Origin: an uncultured bacterium | GTDB lineage: Bacteria; Cyanobacteriota; Vampirovibrionia; Gastranaerophilales; Gastranaerophilaceae | Direction: 5' to 3' | DNA: 64,000 nucleotides | Assembly (NCBI GenBank): GCA_902462155.1 | Contig: CABQAQ010000001.1 | Coordinates: 1-64,000 of the forward strand | Program-made: the position numbers and the translations under genes | Notes under the pieces: model-generated | What the model was told of the DNA's origin: nothing | Database searches by the model: none | The model's input: the letters and a program-made list of their open reading frames with translations, nothing else | In this document: positions 8,722-17,488 of the stretch, one piece after another | Layout of the letters: each line of letters opens with the position of its first letter | Numbering within the stretch: position 1 is the stretch's first letter

Positions 8722-10059
8722 TTAAATATCAATATCTTTCATCATATCAATTGTAGTTTGGATTGTAGATTCCATAGTAACACTATCAGTTGTTCTTTGT
8801 TGTAAGAAAGCATTAATTTTGGGAACCATTTCAATAGCCATATCAAGTTTAGGATTTGATCCTGGAGTATACATACCCACATCAATAAGATCTTTATTTT
8901 CTTGGTACAAGGCAAGAATTTTTCTCATTTTAGAAGCTGCAGCTTTATGTTCCGGAGAACATATAGCAGAAAACAATCTCGATACACTACCTAAAACATC
9001 TATAGCAGGATAATGATTACGTTCCGCTACTTTCCTTGATAAGAATACGTGGCCATCTACAATACCACGAACGGTATCTACTATAGGGTCATTAATATCA
9101 TCACCTTCCATCAATACTGTATAAAATGCCGTAATAGATCCATTATTATTATTACCGGCTCGTTCTAGTACTTTTTGTAACCAAGAAAAAATAGAAGGTG
9201 GATAGCCTTTCATTGTTGGCGGTTCTCCAATAGATAAGCCTACCTCACGTCCTGCCATTGCACAACGGGTTACTGTATCTGTCATCAAGAATACTTTTTT
9301 ACCTCTATCTCTATAATATTCACATACTGCTGTTGCTGTCATTAAGCATTTCATTCTTATTAATGGCGGTTGATCTCCTGTAGAACATACAAGTACTGAT
9401 TTCTTCATACCTTCTTCGCCTAAAGCATCTTCTACAAATTCTTTTACCTCTCGTCCACGTTCTCCGATTAGGGCAACTACGTTTATATCCGCATCAGAAT
9501 TCCTTGCTATCATACCTAAAAGTGTACTTTTACCTACTCCGGATCCTGCAAATAATCCCATACGTTGTCCGCAACCAAATGTCAAACAAGAATCTATTGC
9601 TCTTACTCCGGTTGAAAATTGTTCTTGTATTATTGGACGATCAAATGCTCCTGGAGGATCATTATCTATTTTCATCCACGTCGCTCCGGTTGTATCCATT
9701 GGAAATGTATCTATAGGTTCTCCTAATGGATTTATCAGCCTACCTAAAAGAAAATCTCCAACAGGAATTATTATTGGTTTACCTGTTGAGTAAACTAAAC
9801 TCCCTTGGCCTATTCCTGCTCCATCAAATAATAACATTAATTGGGCTACTTCACCTTTAAATGCTACAACTTCTGCTGGAATCTGTTTCCCTTCATAATT
9901 TTCTACATAGCATAAATCACCTATTTTTAATCCTGGTAATTTTACCTCTACTGTCATACCTAATAATTTAGATACCGTTCCTTTAAATTTATACATTTCT
10001 AAATTCTGTACGGTTGTTTTTACCTTGTTTTTTAATTCTTGAACTTCTTCTCGTTTCAT
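8722..10059 (-). CDS. fliI: Flagellar export ATPase FliI
   Basis: A 445-residue F1-like ATPase that powers and primes flagellar type III export. Walker A is AGSGVGKST at residues 171-179 and Walker B is VFLMTD at about 256-261. The catalytic Glu lies in ALIGERGREV (197-206), and the family segment GYPPSIFSWLQKVLERAG follows. It could be a type III secretion ATPase paralogue, but no injectisome genes are present and a flagellar operon lies 6.7 kb away. Here it stands alone on the minus strand, whereas fliI commonly follows fliH, which is at 22886 on the plus strand. Confidence 0.95.
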   Translation of the reverse strand: MKREEVQELKNKVKTTVQNLEMYKFKGTVSKLLGMTVEVKLPGLKIGDLCYVENYEGKQIPAEVVAFKGEVAQLMLLFDGAGIGQGSLVYSTGKPIIIPVGDFLLGRLINPLGEPIDTFPMDTTGATWMKIDNDPPGAFDRPIIQEQFSTGVRAIDSCLTFGCGQRMGLFAGSGVGKSTLLGMIARNSDADINVVALIGERGREVKEFVEDALGEEGMKKSVLVCSTGDQPPLIRMKCLMTATAVCEYYRDRGKKVFLMTDTVTRCAMAGREVGLSIGEPPTMKGYPPSIFSWLQKVLERAGNNNNGSITAFYTVLMEGDDINDPIVDTVRGIVDGHVFLSRKVAERNHYPAIDVLGSVSRLFSAICSPEHKAAASKMRKILALYQENKDLIDVGMYTPGSNPKLDMAIEMVPKINAFLQQRTTDSVTMESTIQTTIDMMKDIDI

Positions 10060-10224
10060 TTATTTTTTTCTTTTATTACTAAATTCAAAAACATACTTAA
10101 AGGGAAAAGTTAAATCTCTTAGTTCAGAGAATTATAAGACAAATTTGCCTTACTGACAATATTTTTATTTTTTTTCACCTTATCCATTATAATTTTATAA
10201 TACTACAAATTTTCAAAAAATATT

Positions 10225-10255
10225 ACAAAAAATCCCCTTCTTATTAAGAATGGGG
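10225..10255 (-). terminator. Terminator of tRNA-Arg
   Basis: On the minus strand CCCCATTCTT and AAGAAGGGG form a 9-bp stem with a single bulged base and a 3-base loop, followed by ATTTTTTG. It lies directly after the 3' end of the tRNA. Confidence 0.75.
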
Positions 10256-10263
10256 AAGTTAAT

Positions 10264-10337
10264 TATGCTCGAAGGGATTTGAACCCTTGACCTTCGGCTT
10301 CGGAAACCGATACTCTATCCATCTGAGCTACGAGCAC
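10264..10337 (-). tRNA. tRNA-Arg (anticodon CCG), no encoded CCA
   Basis: Read on the minus strand: acceptor GTGCTCG pairs with CGAGCAT (one G-T at the top). The D arm is GCTCAGATGGATAGAGT. The anticodon arm TCGGT-TTCCGAA-GCCGA carries CCG. The T arm AAGGG-TTCAAAT-CCCTT is intact and the discriminator is A. CCA must be added after transcription, unlike tRNA-Asp in this window, where it is encoded. The anticodon reads CGG, a rare codon in such AT-rich coding sequence. Confidence 0.95.
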
Positions 10338-10347
10338 TTACAGGTTT

Positions 10348-10671
10348 TTATAAACACGTATATATACTTTCCATTATAGTTCTGAAATCTTCTTCAGGCA
10401 ATGTCGATATCGATTTTAACGCATTTGTTACTTTTGGATTGATTCTATCATACCATCTTCTTTGTTTATGAAATTTATATAATCCTAATACCCTATCTAA
10501 TCCTATACTTAAATTAGGTTGATCTGCCTCTTTATAAACTGATTTCAATGATGATGCTACTGATTCTATTTGTTTTGCTATCTGTTCTTGGGATGATGCA
10601 TCAAGTTGTTTTAGTATTTCTATAACTTCTGATATATTTTTATATTTATCATACCATCTATTATTATTCAT
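10348..10671 (-). CDS. Small helical protein of unknown function
   Basis: 107 residues, predicted mostly helical and cytoplasmic, with no signal or membrane segment. It carries two similar aromatic/basic motifs, NNRWYDKYKN at residues 3-12 and QRRWYDRINP at about 70-79, separated by a Gln/Ser-rich helix. That suggests either an internal duplication or two equivalent surface sites. It is located just upstream of tRNA-Arg and could be co-transcribed with it. No family was recognised. The start ATG is clear, and upstream stops prevent extension. Confidence 0.7.
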   Translation of the reverse strand: MNNNRWYDKYKNISEVIEILKQLDASSQEQIAKQIESVASSLKSVYKEADQPNLSIGLDRVLGLYKFHKQRRWYDRINPKVTNALKSISTLPEEDFRTIMESIYTCL

Positions 10672-10754
10672 ATTAATACTTGACTCCTCAACCCATTTTA
10701 TTTAAGTATAATTTACTTTCTATTTATTTGCAAATTGTAATTTAATACTATATT

Positions 10755-11627
10755 CTAAAGACTCTCTTTTGCTGTTTTTATATACTCTTTTATTAAGTTA
10801 CTTGTTTTTTTATTATTTATTAAATTGAGATTCTCAAAGGCTATAAACATTTCTGAAAGTTTTAATATTTTTTGGTTAATAGTTTTAGTTTGATCCTCTA
10901 AATTTTCTAACTGCTCCTTTTTTTTCATACGGTCTTTTAATGTTTTTTGTTCATTTTTATCGGATAAATCTGTTTCTATTTCTTTTAATGCTTTTTTTAC
11001 ATCTTTTATTCTTTCTATATAGTTATTTATTTTTACTACTAATAAATTATTTTCTTCTTTTATTTCTTTTTTTATTTCTTTTATTTTTTCTAGATTTTTT
11101 TCAATTAATACTTTTATTTTTATTCCCTTTTCATCATAAGCACTTAAGTCTGATAAATTATTTCGTACCAACCTGATTTCCAGAGCAAGATTAATATATT
11201 CTTTAAAGATATTTTTAGTTTCGGTATCTAATTTATTGTATTTCTTTAAAATTCTCTCTAAATTTTTATCAGGCCTAATTTTATTTTTATTTAATTGGTT
11301 AAAAAATAAATTATACACTTTATTTTTATTTAATTTTACATTACTATTTAAAACCAGTACTTTTTTTATACTATATAGTATTTCTTGAATTATATTTTTA
11401 TTTTTAACAATCATTTTTGAGGTTTTAAGGGCTCTAAATTTTATAATGCTTATTAGATAAAAATTCAGATAATGCAAGTACTCTAATTGCTTTACCAAAA
11501 TTAATCTGTTTTTTATCGGATTATCAAGTTCATAGAAATTTTTTTTGATCTTCTTTTTTTCTATATTTGAATTATCTATACTTTTTTTAATATGTTTTTT
11601 ACAAAAAAATTTAAATAAATTTAGCAT
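10755..11627 (-). CDS. Lys/Glu-rich coiled-coil protein, unknown
   Basis: 290 residues, extremely rich in Lys, Glu, Asn, Ile and Leu. The N-terminus is basic (FFCKKHIKKSIDN). Residues about 155-275 have heptad-like spacing (KIKEIKKEIKEENNLLVVKI and KRKEQLENLEDQ-type stretches), indicating a long coiled coil. No signal peptide, membrane helix or catalytic motif is seen. It is followed on the same strand by the 107-residue gene and preceded by the calpain-like gene, all pointing the same way. Structural or scaffold use is possible; no function is assigned. Confidence 0.6.
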   Translation of the reverse strand: MLNLFKFFCKKHIKKSIDNSNIEKKKIKKNFYELDNPIKNRLILVKQLEYLHYLNFYLISIIKFRALKTSKMIVKNKNIIQEILYSIKKVLVLNSNVKLNKNKVYNLFFNQLNKNKIRPDKNLERILKKYNKLDTETKNIFKEYINLALEIRLVRNNLSDLSAYDEKGIKIKVLIEKNLEKIKEIKKEIKEENNLLVVKINNYIERIKDVKKALKEIETDLSDKNEQKTLKDRMKKKEQLENLEDQTKTINQKILKLSEMFIAFENLNLINNKKTSNLIKEYIKTAKESL

Positions 11628-11716
11628 ATTCCCTACAAACTATTCTAATTATATTATACTTATAAAATATTTTTACTTTTATATAATATAATTATATGGA
11701 AGACAAATCAATGTCT

Positions 11717-14296
11717 TTAAAACAAATCAAGTACTTTTTTTGTTGTTTCAAATACTGTTTTATTATTATGTGGATTTACTAAAAATACTGAATCATTAAT
11801 TTCTCTAGCTATGTTATATTGATGAGAAGGTATGAGCATTTGAGCTGAGTCATTTGTCCTGAAGTTATGTGTAATGGCATTACAGATAGAATATAAAAAA
11901 TTTTCTTTAAGAATTTTTGGAGTATCTTTTTCTTCTCTGAATGAGTTAAGACTTTCAAAATTTTTATAATAATCAGGTCTGATTTCGTTTAAATTTGGTA
12001 TGAAATGCTCTACAACTGTAAAAGGATTTCCATTCGAAATAATATTACTTGTTTCTGAATTTGTTATATTTTGTAAAGCTAAATTATTTTTACTATTATA
12101 ATTTTGATAAATATGAATTACTGTAGCAATTTTACGAGTTTTAAATAAATTGCTGCTTGGATTGTTTATATAATAATTATCTATGTAATCACCTAAGTAA
12201 TTAATATTTGAAAATATTTTGGATATTATTGATTTAAATTCTACTGAGCCTGATTGGAGGTCTTGTAATTCTTTTTTTAAGATATTAATATCCGGATATG
12301 GAAGTGCAAAATTATCTAATTTAACTGATTTCTTCTGTGCTTTTATAAAATTTTCTGCATTATCAAAATCACTTAGACATTCATCCAAACGCTTAATAGT
12401 ATAAGCTTCTTCTATTACGTTAAATATTACACTTTCTGATTTGGCTTTATTTTCTTCTTCAATAAGTTTAAATACAGGTTTGTATTGATTCATATTTTTT
12501 TTAAATGGTATCTTTACTTTAAAGACATTGTTCGGATCTTTTGCTACATCTTGATTAGAATTTAGAGATCCAATTTTTAGATCAATATTTTTACCTGAAA
12601 ATAAATTTTTAGAATCATTTAAAGAATCAAGGCATAATGCCGGATCTTTTTGGGGCGATAAACTAAATTTTATAATTAGATTTTTAGAACCATCTTCATT
12701 ATTTTCTTCTTCTAAATTATTTAAAAAGTTAATAAATAATTCCGGATCATTAAAAATATAATCAATACTTGATAATAAATAACAATCTCCATAGAGATTT
12801 TGTTTGAAGCTTAAATCAATAGTTCCATCCTCTTTTTGTTTAAATAAAGAACTCATAAGATCTTTTGAAATATTAATAATTGTTCCTTCAGGATTTAATT
12901 TTGATTTTAATAAAGTTTTGGAAGTATCTATTTTACCATTTTGGTCTGTTACATCGTCAAAAGAGTACTCTGGAAATACTCTTGAATTATCATTTTGTTC
13001 GTTAAATCGATCTGCTCTTATTTCAGATAATTTTTTTCTTGTTAATGTTTTAGAGCTAATTAGATCAGATAATTTATTATCAACATCAAGAATAGGAGTT
13101 TCAGTAACAGGTTCACTAGAATAATCTTTAATACGTTTCTCTTGAAGCTGTTGATATTGAGTTTGGTAATCTAAAATTAAAGCATTTGAACTATTAATAA
13201 ATGTACGTAGACCGTAAATATCATTTAAAATTTTAGAGCGTTGTTTAGGATCTTTTGTTGTATCCAATTCTTTTTTTAGTTGATCTAATTTTAAATTTAA
13301 TGATTTTTGATCTTGTTTAAGCTCCATTTTTATTTCTTTATTTTTTGATCGAAGAGTATTAATATATGTATCTACATTGCTTTCTTTTATAATATTCATA
13401 TATAAATTTATAATATTATCAGGATCTATTATATTTCGATATTGGTCAAGTTGATTTAAAACTGTTAGATCCTTTGTAGTTAAATTATTGTAATCTAGTG
13501 GATTTTTTTCAAGATCACTAATAATAGTCAAAATTTCGTTTTGGTGATTATTATTTTCTAGAGTAGCTTTAGAAGCTAACTCGTTTAATTTTGATTGAAT
13601 TTGTTTTAGATAATTTTTAGTACGAAGATCTTCTGATTCTTGTTCGTCGGATATAAGTTTCTCGTATGGAGATTCTCGAAAGAGCTTTTTAGAAAAATTG
13701 GCATTATTGTAATGTAAATCTTTTGGTAATTCGTCTGGAAAAATAGTTTGTAAGTCTTTTAGAAATCTATCAGATACGTAATAATTTTCATCATCAAGTA
13801 TTGTTGATAATTCATTATTTAGATCAATAATATGATTATTTGATTCCATTTTAGTATTAATGTCATTAATTTTGTTAGTTAGCTCGTTTAATGAGTATAA
13901 TTTTTTTGACTTTTCTGGAATTTTTTCGAATTGTTCTTGTAAAAACTTTTTTATTTGTTTATTTTTATTTTCTAAAAACTCAAAAAGTATAGAATTATCG
14001 TTTTTATCCAAATGGTTTTGATTGCAATACAAAATGAATTCTTTTAAGATTCTTTTCTGAAATTTATTTTGATTAATTTCTATTAACTTTTTCTCTTTTT
14101 GATTTATAGGAAGCGTATATGGAATATCATTTATACTTAATATCTTATTATTAGAAGATGTATTATTAGTATTGGAATTTTTAATTTCGGTTAATGTTTC
14201 TGTATTATTGGTTAAATCTTGAGAGTAATTAGTTTTTGCTGCTTTGATAGGCCTATTTGTAATAGGCAAATTTGAATTATTAATATTTAAACTCAT
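11717..14296 (-). CDS. Calpain-like (family C2) cysteine protease
   Basis: 859 residues. The C-terminal half has the calpain catalytic pattern: the oxyanion Gln499 six residues before Cys505 (QNLYGDCYLLSSI), then NVIEEAYTIKRL at about 626-637, matching the conserved helix before the second subdomain (calpains have LLEKAYAK). His825 lies in IPSHQYNIA and Asn841 in FLVNPHNN, with spacing and order as in C2 peptidases. Residues 1-450 are a long polar helical region rich in Asn, Lys and Asp with coiled-coil stretches. There is no signal peptide and no calcium-binding EF-hand. It is transcribed away from rfbA. The substrate is unknown; a secreted effector or an intracellular regulatory protease are both possible. 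Confidence 0.75.
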   Translation of the reverse strand: MSLNINNSNLPITNRPIKAAKTNYSQDLTNNTETLTEIKNSNTNNTSSNNKILSINDIPYTLPINQKEKKLIEINQNKFQKRILKEFILYCNQNHLDKNDNSILFEFLENKNKQIKKFLQEQFEKIPEKSKKLYSLNELTNKINDINTKMESNNHIIDLNNELSTILDDENYYVSDRFLKDLQTIFPDELPKDLHYNNANFSKKLFRESPYEKLISDEQESEDLRTKNYLKQIQSKLNELASKATLENNNHQNEILTIISDLEKNPLDYNNLTTKDLTVLNQLDQYRNIIDPDNIINLYMNIIKESNVDTYINTLRSKNKEIKMELKQDQKSLNLKLDQLKKELDTTKDPKQRSKILNDIYGLRTFINSSNALILDYQTQYQQLQEKRIKDYSSEPVTETPILDVDNKLSDLISSKTLTRKKLSEIRADRFNEQNDNSRVFPEYSFDDVTDQNGKIDTSKTLLKSKLNPEGTIINISKDLMSSLFKQKEDGTIDLSFKQNLYGDCYLLSSIDYIFNDPELFINFLNNLEEENNEDGSKNLIIKFSLSPQKDPALCLDSLNDSKNLFSGKNIDLKIGSLNSNQDVAKDPNNVFKVKIPFKKNMNQYKPVFKLIEEENKAKSESVIFNVIEEAYTIKRLDECLSDFDNAENFIKAQKKSVKLDNFALPYPDINILKKELQDLQSGSVEFKSIISKIFSNINYLGDYIDNYYINNPSSNLFKTRKIATVIHIYQNYNSKNNLALQNITNSETSNIISNGNPFTVVEHFIPNLNEIRPDYYKNFESLNSFREEKDTPKILKENFLYSICNAITHNFRTNDSAQMLIPSHQYNIAREINDSVFLVNPHNNKTVFETTKKVLDLF

Positions 14297-14465
14297 AGTA
14301 TTGTTAACTCCGGTAATGTATATATATATTAAAACACGAATATGATATGGATTGATTTATATGCATTGAATATTAAAAAATGTAAATTAAAGTTAAATAT
14401 ATTGAAATAAAAAATAAATATGAGAAAATAAAATATAAAATAAAGAATAAAAATTGAGATGAAAA

Positions 14466-15371
14466 ATGAAAGAAGAAAGAATTACTAAAGGGATAATATT
14501 AGCAGGTGGAGCAGGTACAAGATTATATCCGGCATCATTACCAATATCAAAGATTTTATTGCCGGTATATGATAAACCAATGATATACTATCCATTATCG
14601 ACTTTAATGATGAGTGGAATAAAAGATATTCTAATAATATCAAATCCGAATGATATAGGTAATTTTCAGAAAGTATTATCAGACGGATCACATCTGGGAA
14701 TAAATATAGAATATAAAATTCAAAAAGAACCAAAAGGTATAGCAGAGTCGTTTATAATAGCAGAAGATTTTATAAACGATAATAATGTAGCATTGATACT
14801 TGGTGATAATATATTTTATGGTGAAGGTTTTGATAAAAAATTAAGAAAAACTATAAATAGTAATATAGGAGCTACAGTATTTGGTTATGCAGTAAAGAAT
14901 CCTGAAAATTTTGGAGTAGTAGAATTTAATGAGGAGAATAAAGTATTATCAATAGAAGAAAAGCCGAGAAAACCAAAATCAAAATATGCAGTCGTAGGTT
15001 TATATTTTTATGATAATAATGTTGTAGAATATGCAAAAAGATTAAAGCCCTCAGCAAGAAATGAGTTAGAAATAACAGATTTAAATAATTTATATTTAAA
15101 AGATAATAAATTGAATATAGAACTTTTAGAAAAAGGATTTGTATGGTTAGATACAGGTTCATTTGATACATTATTGCAAGCTAGTAACTTTGTACAATCA
15201 ATGGAACTTAATTCTGGGAATAAAATAGGTTGTATTGAAGAAATAGCTATTAATAATGGATTTATAACAAAAGAAGAATTATTAAAGCGAATACATCCAA
15301 AAATGAAAAATGAGTACTATGATTACTTATTAGATTTACCTGAAGTAAAAGAATATAATTATGTAAAATAA
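14466..15371 (+). CDS. rfbA: Glucose-1-phosphate thymidylyltransferase
   Basis: 301 residues. It makes dTDP-glucose from dTTP and glucose-1-phosphate, the first step toward dTDP-rhamnose and related sugars. The nucleotide-binding signature ILAGGAGTRLYPAS spans residues 11-24, followed by SKILLPVYDKPMIYYPLSTL. The metal-binding Asp is in LGDNIFYG near 118, and EEKPRKPKS and WLDTGSF are typical of RmlA/RfbA. Length is normal. The remaining rhamnose genes (rfbB, C, D) are not in the window. A downstream pilin-like gene follows after 30 bases. Gene symbol rmlA is equivalent. Confidence 0.95.
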   Translation: MKEERITKGIILAGGAGTRLYPASLPISKILLPVYDKPMIYYPLSTLMMSGIKDILIISNPNDIGNFQKVLSDGSHLGINIEYKIQKEPKGIAESFIIAEDFINDNNVALILGDNIFYGEGFDKKLRKTINSNIGATVFGYAVKNPENFGVVEFNEENKVLSIEEKPRKPKSKYAVVGLYFYDNNVVEYAKRLKPSARNELEITDLNNLYLKDNKLNIELLEKGFVWLDTGSFDTLLQASNFVQSMELNSGNKIGCIEEIAINNGFITKEELLKRIHPKMKNEYYDYLLDLPEVKEYNYVK

Positions 15372-15401
15372 ATATAATGTTAGAATTAAGTATTATATGT
15401 T

Positions 15402-15923
15402 ATGAATATAAATAAAATAAGGGCATTTACGTTAGTAGAGAGTTTAATAACTTTAGTAATACTTGGTCTGTTAATGGGTTTAACAATACCTGCATTGATG
15501 CAGGATATAAAAAAGAAAGAATTCAAGTCTAGATTGCAAGAGAGTATCTCAATAATATCAAATGCAATAAGGAATCAAGTGATATTAAGTGGATATAATA
15601 TGGAGTCAATAAATAGTTTTGCAGATCTGGATAAAATGATGACAAAATATATAACAATAGTAGATATAATAGAAGGCAATATGCCTGAAGGATGTTTAAG
15701 GGGGTATAAAGTATATTCAGGTTCAGTATTTTATTATATGACAATGCCACCTTGTACAAATGAATCTCCTTGTAAAATGATGATAGATATAAATAATGCT
15801 AGTGATCCAAATAAATATTACAAGAAAGATAGTGGTAATATTTTAGGCGATAGATTTGACATACTTATCTATCCGGAGAGAATAGAGTATTCTGAAGATA
15901 CGGTAGAATTTTTAATAAAATAA
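15402..15923 (+). CDS. Prepilin-like protein (type IV pilin / pseudopilin)
   Basis: 173 residues. The type III prepilin leader is MNINKIRA, then FTLVESLITLVILGLLMGL: after cleavage the first residue is Phe9 with Glu at mature position 5, followed by a hydrophobic helix. The residue before the cleavage point is Ala, whereas Gly is the usual one. The globular part contains paired cysteines (RGYKV preceded by C, then PPCTNESPC) that could form disulfides, and an Asp/Asn-rich end. It resembles minor pilins or pseudopilins, which assemble in the periplasm through an inner-membrane platform. No pilus assembly genes are nearby. Confidence 0.8.
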   Translation: MNINKIRAFTLVESLITLVILGLLMGLTIPALMQDIKKKEFKSRLQESISIISNAIRNQVILSGYNMESINSFADLDKMMTKYITIVDIIEGNMPEGCLRGYKVYSGSVFYYMTMPPCTNESPCKMMIDINNASDPNKYYKKDSGNILGDRFDILIYPERIEYSEDTVEFLIK

Positions 15924-16036
15924 AGATATAATAAATATTGTAACGAAATATAAAAAGTATAGATAAAAGCAGACAATTTTCTTTAGAAAAAATACTTTAT
16001 AAAGATATAAGAATAAAAATGAATGGCAGGTAGTGT

Positions 16037-16495
16037 GTGTATAGTGTATTTGGTGCTAGGAAAATTGAGTTAAATAATAATATAAACCAAGCAAATTATA
16101 GGTTAATGGAGATAAATCAAGAGTTGCAAGATTTGTCAATATATTCATCAAGCATAGCAGATGGACAGGTAACGCAAGAAGAATTAGCAAATGCACCTTC
16201 ATCTATATTTAATTCGCTTGTGAATTTTATGAATAATGCAACAATGTCAGCATCTACTCAAGCTCAAGCTCTAGCTAGTCAAAGTGGAAATGTTCAGAAT
16301 TTCCAAAATTTCTATCAACAAGTCATGAGTTCTTTTATAAAAACGGAAAATGCTAGAGTAGCAAATATAGAAAATGAGATATTAAAAGAAAAGTTAAGGT
16401 TAGAAACTCAGATAAAAGCTTGGGAACAAGAGAGCCAAGTTGTAAGTCAATCTGAAGAAAAAAATATCCAAAGGGCAGCACCTAAATATAGCTAA
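16037..16495 (+). CDS. Small helical protein of unknown function
   Basis: 152 residues starting at GTG with an AGG-containing ribosome site 7 bases upstream; no ATG in this frame lies near the 5' end. It is predicted helical: residues 8-40 (INQANYRLMEINQELQDL) and 100-140 have coiled-coil character, with a Ser/Gln/Ala-rich centre. There is no signal peptide. It lies just before the flagellar operon and ends with its own strong terminator, so it is a separate transcription unit. The shape resembles small secreted or chaperone-bound flagellar-type proteins, but nothing firm can be said. Confidence 0.65.
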   Translation: MYSVFGARKIELNNNINQANYRLMEINQELQDLSIYSSSIADGQVTQEELANAPSSIFNSLVNFMNNATMSASTQAQALASQSGNVQNFQNFYQQVMSSFIKTENARVANIENEILKEKLRLETQIKAWEQESQVVSQSEEKNIQRAAPKYS

Positions 16496-16544
16496 AATAT
16501 ATAATGATGAATGTAATAATTTGAAGTTTAATTTAAATATAGAC

Positions 16545-16586
16545 AAAAAGATTACTTATTTATTAACAAAAATAAGTAATCTTTTT
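16545..16586 (+). terminator. Strong intrinsic terminator before the flagellar operon
   Basis: AAAAAGATTACTTATTT (16545-16561) is perfectly complementary to AAATAAGTAATCTTTTT (16570-16586), giving a 17-bp stem with an 8-base loop ending in a T run. The symmetric A/T flanks would also work on the minus strand. Confidence 0.85.
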
Positions 16587-16714
16587 ATTTAAATATGTAT
16601 AAATATTTAGAATTATCTAAATATATAGTAGATAATAAAAATTCGTATTAATAAATGAAATAAAGAAAAAGCAGATCGTATAAAAGAAGTATTTTTTAAT
16701 ACTTTAGTTATATT

Positions 16715-16742
16715 TTGACTTGTTTATTGATATCATTATAAA
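16715..16742 (+). promoter_or_regulatory. Likely promoter of the flagellar operon
   Basis: TTGACT (16715-16720) and TATAAA (16737-16742) are 16 bases apart, matching a vegetative sigma-70 promoter. The predicted start is only about 15 bases before the ATG at 16764, so the leader would be very short, with the GAGGG ribosome site inside it. No sigma-28-type (FliA) motif was evident here. Confidence 0.45.
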
Positions 16743-16763
16743 TAATACTACGAGGGAAAAAAG

Positions 16764-17456
16764 ATGATATTAAAAGGTGGTATCAATAATATAGAAAATG
16801 GAATGACAGCAAGTTTAAGGGCAATGCACTTACAGACTGCGATATTATCAGTATATACACAAAATGCGATAGGTTTTGATAAAATAGGCTATCAGAGAAA
16901 AGAACCTGTTGTATCATCTTTTTCAGAGTATATAGGTACACATGGCTTATCAACAGCAGTAGATGATACAGTAGGAAGGATTACGCAAAGTAATAATCCT
17001 CTTGATTTAGCAATAACACAAAAAGGATACTTTCAATATTTAAGCAATGATGGTATTGAATTATCACGAGATGGAAGGTTAAAAGTAACAAAAGACGGTG
17101 AATTAGTATCATTAAATAACAATAAGATCTTGGGAACAGATGGTAATCCTATAAGATTACCAATAATGCCGGAAAAATTAGAAGATATATCAATAGATAA
17201 AAATGGGAAAGTAAATATATTTAGTCCAAAATATAATAGGAATATTTATGCAGGAACAGTGTCAGTAGTATCGCAAGATAATGTAGCAGTAGTAAATCCT
17301 GATATAAAGCAAGGTTATACAGAATATTCAAATGTTGCATTACAACAAGAATTTATGGGAGCATTACCATTAATAAAGAATTTTGATGCAAATAGACAAA
17401 TGTTTTTAATAAATAGTAATAATTTATCAACAGCTATATCAAAATTAAGTCAGTAA
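16764..17456 (+). CDS. Flagellar rod/hook-basal body protein, FlgF/FlgG type
   Basis: 230 residues of the flagellar rod/hook family, exported through the flagellar channel to build the rod. The N-terminal rod helix resembles the family, but the standard Asn-containing motif is altered (LSVYTQNAIGFDKIGYQRKE). The central part has the family pattern NPLDLAITQKGYFQYLSNDG followed by SRDGRLKVTKDGELVSLN. The C-terminal helix ends FLINSNNLSTAISKLSQ. It is the first gene of the operon, with a GAGGG ribosome site. The next gene is a paralogue of similar length, so the two probably fill the FlgF and FlgG (proximal/distal rod) roles; which is which cannot be settled by eye. Confidence 0.85.
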   Translation: MILKGGINNIENGMTASLRAMHLQTAILSVYTQNAIGFDKIGYQRKEPVVSSFSEYIGTHGLSTAVDDTVGRITQSNNPLDLAITQKGYFQYLSNDGIELSRDGRLKVTKDGELVSLNNNKILGTDGNPIRLPIMPEKLEDISIDKNGKVNIFSPKYNRNIYAGTVSVVSQDNVAVVNPDIKQGYTEYSNVALQQEFMGALPLIKNFDANRQMFLINSNNLSTAISKLSQ

Positions 17457-17488
17457 AGATAAATTATTAGTTTAGGGAGAAATAAAAA

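Noticed and set aside
8722..10059. Type III secretion ATPase instead of FliI
   Set aside because: No injectisome genes occur and the flagellar operon in the window gives the simpler explanation.
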